Shown: in pieces, positions 57,786 through 64,000 of the stretch | Layout of the letters: the number at the start of each line of letters is the position of its first letter | How positions within the stretch are numbered: position 1 is the first letter of the stretch | Assembly: GCF_034190915.1 (NCBI RefSeq) | Contig: NW_026947484.1 | Location: 142,822,982 to 142,886,981 of the forward strand | DNA length: 64,000 bases | Origin: Cavia porcellus | Taxonomy: Eukaryota > Chordata > Mammalia > Rodentia > Caviidae | Reading direction: 5' to 3' | The notes under the pieces: model-generated | The model's input: the letters and a program-made list of their open reading frames with translations, nothing else | The model's database searches: none | What the model was told of the DNA's origin: nothing | Translations under genes and position numbers: made by a program

Positions 57786-58856
57786 CCCCTACATGTATAA
57801 AGAATTAGGAAATACAGGTTCAGAAACAAACTAAATTTATTGGAAAGAACAGAGAAATGGGGAAACAAAATCACTTCTTTGAGAACGTAGATACAGAGTC
57901 CACATCTGGCACTGGGGGAATATGGGAGAAAGGGACTCTTCCCCTTGGAGAGCTATGATACCTTGATTGGCCACTTTGGGCTCTGAGACACCTGATTTGG
58001 CCCTTGGCCCTTTCAGGGCCTACTGGTACGTTTTTGGATAAGCACTTCCTTGGTCTCTTTATCAGGTTTAGATGCTTGCAATTTATGGCAGAGTTATCTT
58101 CAAGGCCAAGTTAGTAGACAGAATATGTGTGCACTTTAATGTATTAATATGGTGAGAATAATAAACTGTGTGTATACTTATATGTACATGGGTGTGTGAG
58201 TGCGTAGGTGTTGGTCTGTATTTAGGTACTGAGTGGGTCTTTATGGTAGTGTCCCCTCCTCCCCACTCTGTTTCTCCTGTGCTTAATCAAAGATGGAGGG
58301 GTTGTGTCTTGTCATGTAATGAGCCAGGCCAGCCTTAGGAGCTCTCCCTGTTTCTTTCAGCTACTCTCTCTGTCTCTTTCTTTCTTGCAGCAGTTTAAGA
58401 CTTTATTGGCTAGAAACCTCGCTGTGGCCCTTTAACTTTCCCTACCTGTCTCCTAACTTTCTCTACAATATTAGGGAAGAACTGCTGTTTCTCAAAAATG
58501 GAGACGGTGTTTAGGATGATTTCGCAGGTGGCAATGTGATCCAGAGAGCAACCAGTGAGTCCAGATAGCTCCCTGGAAATAAGGAAGCAGTGCTGGCCTC
58601 AGACCGCTCATGGGAAAACTGAGTGTTCCAGGACTGCCCACAGGTGTCCACTTCTGTAAAGGGGAGAGAACAAGGACTTGAGGGGACCAAAAGGAAAGGA
58701 GAGTCTTAGGTCTCTTGTTTCTGAAAAGTCTAGGTTTCTGATTGCTCTAGTAGATCATCAGGCCATGTGGGGCTTTTCAGAAGGGAGGTGAGTTGAACCT
58801 GGGAGGGAGCCAACGTGGCTCCTCTGTACTTAATAAGGCACAAGTACCTTCCTTGC

Positions 58857-58860
58857 AAAA
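58857..58860 (-). terminator. RNA polymerase III terminator of tRNA-Asn
   Basis: The minus strand reads TTTT starting 12 bases after the tRNA 3' end, a typical distance. Confidence 0.8.
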
Positions 58861-58871
58861 GGATCCTGTAC

Positions 58872-58888
58872 CGTCCCTGGGTGGGCTC

Positions 58889-58928
<40 letters not shown>

Positions 58929-58945
58929 CATTGCGCCACAGAGAC
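58872..58945 (-). tRNA. tRNA-Asn(GUU), intact
   Basis: The 74-nt minus-strand sequence folds into a complete cloverleaf. The acceptor stem gtctctg/cagggac has only standard or G-U pairs, the anticodon stem ttcgg/ccgaa is perfect, and the T stem ggtgg/ccacc is perfect. The anticodon GTT is at 58909-58911. The internal promoters are good: A box TGGCGCAATGG (58928-58938) and B box GGTTCGAGCCC (58883-58893). A T4 terminator follows at 58857-58860. It delivers asparagine to AAC and AAU codons. It is the only intact one of the three copies here and has a CpG-rich 5' flank. Confidence 0.96.
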
Positions 58946-58979
58946 ATGATCTTCGTGCTCTGTCACCTGCAAAGAAGCT

Positions 58980-59420
58980 GAAAACTCAGGTCTCCAACCC
59001 CGAACCCGCACCAGGAGTCCCCTGGGTCTGCCTTCTCTTCAGCGACTTCCAAAGCCTGGTGCCGCGGGAGAGAGCAGGGCTGTGACCAGCAGCGCTGCAA
59101 ACCGGCGCTCCTGGGACTGCGAGGTGGGAGGAGCAGCACGGTGGCTCCATAGGAGCCGGCGCTGAGAGACCCGGCTGGGATTGGGGCTGTTCCTGCGGTT
59201 CTGGGCGCTGCCCGGGCCCTGGGGAGCCAGCGCCCCCTCTCCTCCCATCCTCTTCTTTCCTTCCCACCGACCGCCCCGCAGCAGCCTTCTCCCGCCGGGG
59301 CTCCCTGGTTGGGCCCTGAGCACTTCTGGACCCCGGGTTCGCGGGACAGGGTCTGGAGTCCACTCGCGGGGCGCTCAGTAGGACCTCGAACAAAGAATCC
59401 CATCGCCATCCCTGGGGTGA
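58980..59420. promoter_or_regulatory. CpG-rich block upstream of the intact tRNA-Asn, copy 3
   Basis: By hand count there are about 31 CpG dinucleotides in about 440 bp, the highest density in the window. It lies immediately 5' of the intact tRNA-Asn. CpG retention suggests low germline methylation, which would fit an open, transcribed tRNA locus. Confidence 0.6.
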
Positions 59421-60339
59421 AGAGCCCTCAGCGTGGAAATGGGTCTCTTGCGGAAGGGGAAGTTCTGCTTATACAGCCTCCCTGGGTTTGAGTTCGCAGC
59501 CTTGGGGGGCTGAGCCACCTGTGACAGGGGAGGCAGGGGAAGGAGCAGGTGGTGGCAGGGGGTGAAGCTACTAGGGCTTCTGACTCCAAAGCCCTTCACC
59601 CAGGAAGAACTGCTTTTGGGGCGACTAAGAAGGGATGAAAAGTTTCAAAAGGTTACCTGTGCTCCCAATGTACCAGAATTAAACGCATTAATCTCATTTA
59701 AAACAAAATTGGATGAGCTGTTTCTCTACTGTGGCAAAGTGGGGAGCAAGCCAGCAACAAATGGGAGGACCTTCCCAAGGATAAACTTTCCTGCAGACAG
59801 AAAGAAGAGAAGGCATCTGGGAACCTGAAAACCTTGGAAGGACAGAATCATCCTCAGTACCTTCTTTATTCTTTTTGGCAAAAGCCTTGCTTCCATTATT
59901 TTTCTGTACAGTTGTTTGTAGCTAAGCAACCGCGTGTTTTTCTAGAATTATGTGGATTCCGTTATTTTGTGCCATCAGGTAATGCAGTCCTTCCTCTGGT
60001 GCATGCGCAGTTGGCTGCTTGTGGCAGTCCTGTGGGAAGCCCCATTGCTGGTGTCAGAGTGATCACGGGGGTTTTTATCGGCCCAGTTTCTCCCTGTATT
60101 CACTTTACCTCTGTGGTTATTTCAGGGACTGCCTTCCTTTTTGTGGCATACATCTTTAATTTATGGAGTCTACCTTTCAGTCTGCCTATCACACAATGGT
60201 TAGACATTTTGTTCTTCACCTCTCAGAGACTCCACAACCCACCGAAACCCATGTTGTGCCCCTGCTTAGTGTTTGAGAGTTTGCAAGTCTTGGTAAATGC
60301 AGGCCCTGTCACACCGACTCAGACACCAGGGGCTGCGCA

Positions 60340-60427
60340 TTCTAACTCTGTCATATACCAGTTGAATCACCTGAAGAGGTCCCTTCATGTGCCCAGGGTC
60401 TTCTCTTTTTGCACCTCTGAAATGGGG
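60340..60427 (+). repeat. MIR-like SINE fragment, copy 3
   Basis: The plus strand reads 'ctctgtcatataccagttga', 'cacctgaagaggtccc' and 'cacctctgaaatgggg', a decayed MIR. It contributes the C-terminal part of the 224-codon frame at 59834-60508. Confidence 0.5.
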
Positions 60428-60625
60428 AGCAGTTGGGAAACTAGGGAGCCCAGATGGGGAAAACTGGACTGGAGCCTGGTTGTGTTTGTCCTTGAGATGT
60501 TTCCCTGAAGGCAGTGAGACTGTTGCTGAAAAACTGATCTCAAACCAAATGGAAGTCTCTTTGCACCAAGCAGTTAGAAGACAACCTTTACTATGCTAGA
60601 GGGCTGGTGGGAACCAGTTCCAAAT

Positions 60626-61789
60626 CACCAGCCACGAGTCAGCTTAGAGTTCAGGTTAAATACAGTTTGCAAGCAGGAAGTACAAGGCTGATGGCAGGAG
60701 ATTACATCACTTGTTGCATGAATGAAGTCATGTGTTGTCATGCAAGCTAGTTCTAAGTAGATTCCTGGAAAGGAGGAGAGGGATCTGACTGGAGCAAGCA
60801 GAGTCAAATATGTCCTCAACTGGGCCATTCTGTCCAAAACATGAAGTCCTTGAAACAGGTTGGAAACAACATATATTTTCCTAAGTAAGGAAGAACACAA
60901 TCTTGCAAGTGGACATAGTCAAGTTGAGCCAGCCCATTATCAGGGAGCAACAGCTGGACACAGATTGTCAAGGCTGACTGATTTTATCCGGCTAACTACG
61001 TGACAAGCAACAGGAGCATAGCCACAGGCCACTAATTGATTTTTAACTTTGCTATAAAATTTAAATATAAATTTGCTAGTCTATAAATGTTTCCTTGCAT
61101 GACCACAGCAGCCTGACAAGCATGCCCCTGAGATATGAATGTCTGGGTTTTCTCAGGGTGTGCAGAGTATAAAGCAGTCACTACATCCTTGCTGGCAGAG
61201 GAGCTATAACTGCAGAGGGAGCTGGCAGATGAGAGGAGACCAGGTGCGAGGCTTGGGTGGGGAGTAGGTACCTGTCTGGAAGCGTGTGATGCTGTTGAAG
61301 TGGGACAGCCCAGGTTAGAAGAGCACAGAACAATTTTTGTGCAAAGAGAAAGACAGAACTGCACGTGAGAAACACACAGCTAGACAAATATAATTGATGG
61401 GGCCTACTTAGGCCTCTTGAATCCTCCATCGAAGGATCTGATTATATGAGTCAAATGCAGACAGAAGCCTGGGTTGGAAGAATAGCAATGTGGCTTCTAC
61501 CTCTGTGTCCTTGCCTAAATTTACTCTTCTCGGCTGCATAGAACCTACCCGTGAGCTCATCTGTAAATTGAAAATATTGACAATATGTATGTCAATACAC
61601 TGTGCAGTACAATTTTCATTCATAATTCTGTTCCTGTGAACAGCTTCCTTTCTAGACCTAGTTCTTGAGAAATCTTCACACTGATTCCCACAGTTTTTGC
61701 ACCGGTCTGCATTCCAGCCAACAGCGGAGAAGGAATCCTTTTCCCCCACAGCCCTCCACTATTTGTTATTGTTTGAATTCTTCATAGTA
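60626..61789. other. Intergenic, no gene recognised
   Basis: This is unique-looking sequence. Frames at 61032-61364 and 61408-61749 (minus) show no domain. Confidence 0.45.
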
Positions 61790-63290
61790 GCCATTGTTTC
61801 TGGGATAGAATCTTACTGTTGTTTTAATTTGCATCTCTCAAATGACCAGTGATGTTGAACATCCTTTCACGTATTTACTTGCCGTTTGTATTTCTTCATC
61901 TGAGCAGTGTATATTCATCTCAGATGCTCATTTTTGGATCAGGTTATTAAATATGGGGTGATTGATTTTTCTAAGTTCTTTATATGTTCTTGGTAGTAAT
62001 CCTTCATTGGAGGAAGAGCTTCCAAACATTTTCTCCCATGTTGCAGGCTGCCTCTTCACTCTGGTGGTGGTTTCTCTTGCTGCACACCAGCTTTTCAGTA
62101 GGTCACTGTTGATTCTTTGTGATAGTTCTTGTGCAGATAATCTAGGTTTGGCTCCTAAAGTCTTTGCCTACACCAGTGTCTTCAAGAGATTTACCTACTC
62201 TGTCTTCCAGCAGATTTAATGTTTCTGTTTCAGTATTATGATCTTTGATGCATTCTGCTTTTAGCTTACTACATATTGAAAGATTTGGATCCTGTTTTAA
62301 TCTTTGGCATGTTGTGAGCCAGTTTTTCCAGCACCACTTATTAAAGAAACTGTCTTCCTTCCAGTGAATGTGTTTGGCACCTTTGTCAAAGAGAAGGTAG
62401 CTTACCGTGCCTGGAGTTGTTTCTGCATCTTCTAATCTGAATCATTGATCTTCGGGTCTTTTCTTTCTAGTACCACACTGCTGTTATTGCAGTAGCTTTA
62501 TAGTATAGTTTCAAGTCAGGGGTTATGATGCCTGCTGGTTTGTCTTTGTTGCCCAGGATTACCTTTGCTATGCTGGGTCTCTTCTGGTTCCAGATGCACT
62601 TCAGAATTCTTTTCTCTAATTCTGTGATATAAGCTAGTGGAGTTTTGATTGGGACTGCAATGGGTGTGTATAACAGTTTTGGAAGTATGGCCATTTTCCT
62701 TATATTAGTTCTTCCTTCCCAAGAGTACAGGGTATTGATCCATTTTCTAATATCTTCTTCAATCTCCCTTTTCAGAATACTATAGTTTTAAATGTAGAGG
62801 TCTTTTACATCTTTTATTAGATTAATTCTTAGCTATTGCATTTTTTGGATGCTACTGTAAAGGTATTGCTTCCCTGATTTCTCTCTCAGTGAGTTTGTGT
62901 ACCGAAAGGCTACTGATTTTTGAGTGTTGACTTTGGAACCAGCTAGGTTACTGAATTTGCTTATGAAATCTAGAAGTCTTTTGGTGGAATTTTGGGGGTC
63001 TTCAAAATAGAGCATTATGTCATCAGCAAATAATGATAGCTTAAGTTCCTCTTTTACTATCTTTATTCCATTTGTTTCTTTCTGTTATCTAATTGCTCTA
63101 GCTAAAGTTTCCAGGACTATGTCGAATAAGAGTGGAGATAGTGGACATTGTTGTCTTTTTCCTGATTTTAGAGTGAAAGTTTTCTGTTTTTGTCCATTTA
63201 GTATAGTATTGGCTGTTGGTTTATCATAGATGGGTTTTATCAGACTGAGAAAAATATGTATCTAGGTTTTTGTAGGGCATTTTTTTTTTA
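61790..63290 (-). mobile_element. L1 ORF2 fragment, minus strand
   Basis: Minus-strand frames at 62833-63015 and 62467-62694 match the part of ORF2 that follows the catalytic motif (compare 43116-43670). The FADD codons themselves lie at about 63022-63033. 61790-62450 continues to the ORF2 C-terminus. It is more diverged from the 39468 element than the 46200 copy is, so it is probably an older subfamily. Confidence 0.82.
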
Positions 63291-63504
63291 CAACGAATGA
63301 GTGCTTCACTTTGTCAAAAGCTTTTTCTGAATTTATTGAGATGTTCATATGATTGGAGACCTATATGCCTCATTTATCTGGATGTCAAATTATTTTCTTT
63401 ACCAGGAAAGTTCTCTGTCATGATATCCGTGAAGATTTTTAAATGTCATTTGTGGTATTTCCTGCTTATTCATTGACTCGAATTAATTTTAGGTTATTCA
63501 TTTT

Positions 63505-64000
63505 TGTTGCTGGAGAGGGTGTGTGGAAAAAGGAACTATCCTGCACTGTTGGCGGGAATGTAGACTGGTGCAACCATTGTGGAGATTAGTCTGGAGATTT
63601 CTCAAAAAGCTGGGATTGGAATTCCCATTTGTTCAAGCTATTCCATTTCTAGGCATATTCCCAGAAGAACTGAAAACATCATACCACAGTGATATATGTG
63701 CACCAAGTTTATAGCAGCACAATCTGTAACAGCCAGATCTGGAAACAACCTAAGTGTCCATCAACTGAGGAATGGATAAAAAAAAAAGTTGTGGTATTTT
63801 TATACAATGGAGTACTACTCGGCTATAAAGAATGATCACATTGAGATATTTATAAATAAATGGATGCACCCTGAGACTATACTGATAAGCTAAATAAATC
63901 AAACTCACATGTATACATACTGAATAGTTTCCCTAGTGGAAGAAATGGTAAGAATACACAAAAGTATGTGGTAATCATGGTTCCTCATTGTATTGCTTTA
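63505..64000 (+). mobile_element. L1 3' end, plus strand, running off the window
   Basis: It matches 44395-44880: 'cctgcactgttggcgggaat', the LGIFPEELK-coding stretch, and the 3' UTR start 'tgtatacatactgaatagtt'. It is oriented opposite to the neighbouring L1 fragment, so the two are separate or the site was inverted. Confidence 0.82.

Larger units (their letters stand above)
50089..60625 (-). repeat. Segmental duplication, copy 3 (inverted, most complete)
   Basis: Reverse-complement homology runs continuously. 60625-56615 matches copy 2 (28012-32043), and 57055-50089 matches copy 1 (21254-28005), with further match of 59830-57985 to 14410-16290. The unit therefore measures about 10.5 kb and includes, in unit order, a MIR-bearing segment, a CpG-rich block, tRNA-Asn, a (GA)n/A-rich stretch, the region lost in copy 1, tRNA-Gln, a MaLR element and a solo LTR. 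It is inverted relative to the other two copies, which gives this locus a large imperfect inverted-repeat structure with an 18-kb spacer. Confidence 0.87.

Noticed and set aside
59834..60508. 224-codon open frame, with its partner at 28126-28800, as a protein gene
   Set aside because: No recognisable domain, a MIR-derived C-terminal part, no conserved start context, and openness in both copies is explained by their recent common origin. Copy 1 lacks this part entirely.

Overview
This window looks like a rodent nuclear genome: repeat-rich and intron-scale, with no intact protein-coding gene that I can support. The rodent call rests on tRNA-derived ID SINEs (one with a 16-bp target-site duplication), B1 SINEs with and without the 29-bp internal duplication, composite B1+ID elements, MaLR LTR elements and L1. 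I saw no B2 or B4 SINE, and composite B1+ID elements are known from squirrel-related lineages, so a non-murine rodent (squirrel-related or beaver-like) is more likely than mouse or rat. The species is not resolved.

Layout. 1-1787: edge of a defective type-D-like betaretroviral provirus (minus strand). 1788-14400: old L1, SINE and simple-repeat debris, an unclassified LTR-like repeat, and a diverged fragment of the duplication unit described next. 14410-28010: duplication copy 1, carrying dead tRNA-Asn and tRNA-Gln genes and split by a second defective provirus (16290-21253). 28012-32043: copy 2, with a dead tRNA-Asn and a CpG-rich flank, ending exactly at a perfect telomeric (TTAGGG) tract at 32044-32090. 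32091-50088: spacer of L1 fragments, a complete MaLR provirus with a 5-bp target-site duplication, an almost full-length L1 with broken ORFs, a solo LTR inside an L1 tail, and a dead tRNA-Gly. 50089-60625: copy 3, inverted and the most complete, carrying an intact tRNA-Asn(GUU) gene (58872-58945, minus), a tRNA-Gln(CUG)-like sequence and MaLR elements. 60626-64000: unique sequence, then L1 pieces in both orientations.

The main story is a three-copy, about 10.5-kb segmental duplication in direct and inverted orientation that carries tRNA-Asn and tRNA-Gln genes, with a tRNA-Gly relic just outside. Only one tRNA-Asn survives, and the three copies record different histories: provirus insertion, a SINE present in one copy and absent in another, microdeletions, a 123-bp tandem duplication and CpG decay. 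Copies 2 and 3 look much closer to each other than copy 1 is to copy 3. The telomeric tract at the end of copy 2 marks a repaired chromosome break. tRNA-Asn, -Gln and -Gly genes are co-clustered and duplicated in other mammals (for example human 1q21), so this may be part of the rodent counterpart. That is inference. I found no clear new protein-coding system.
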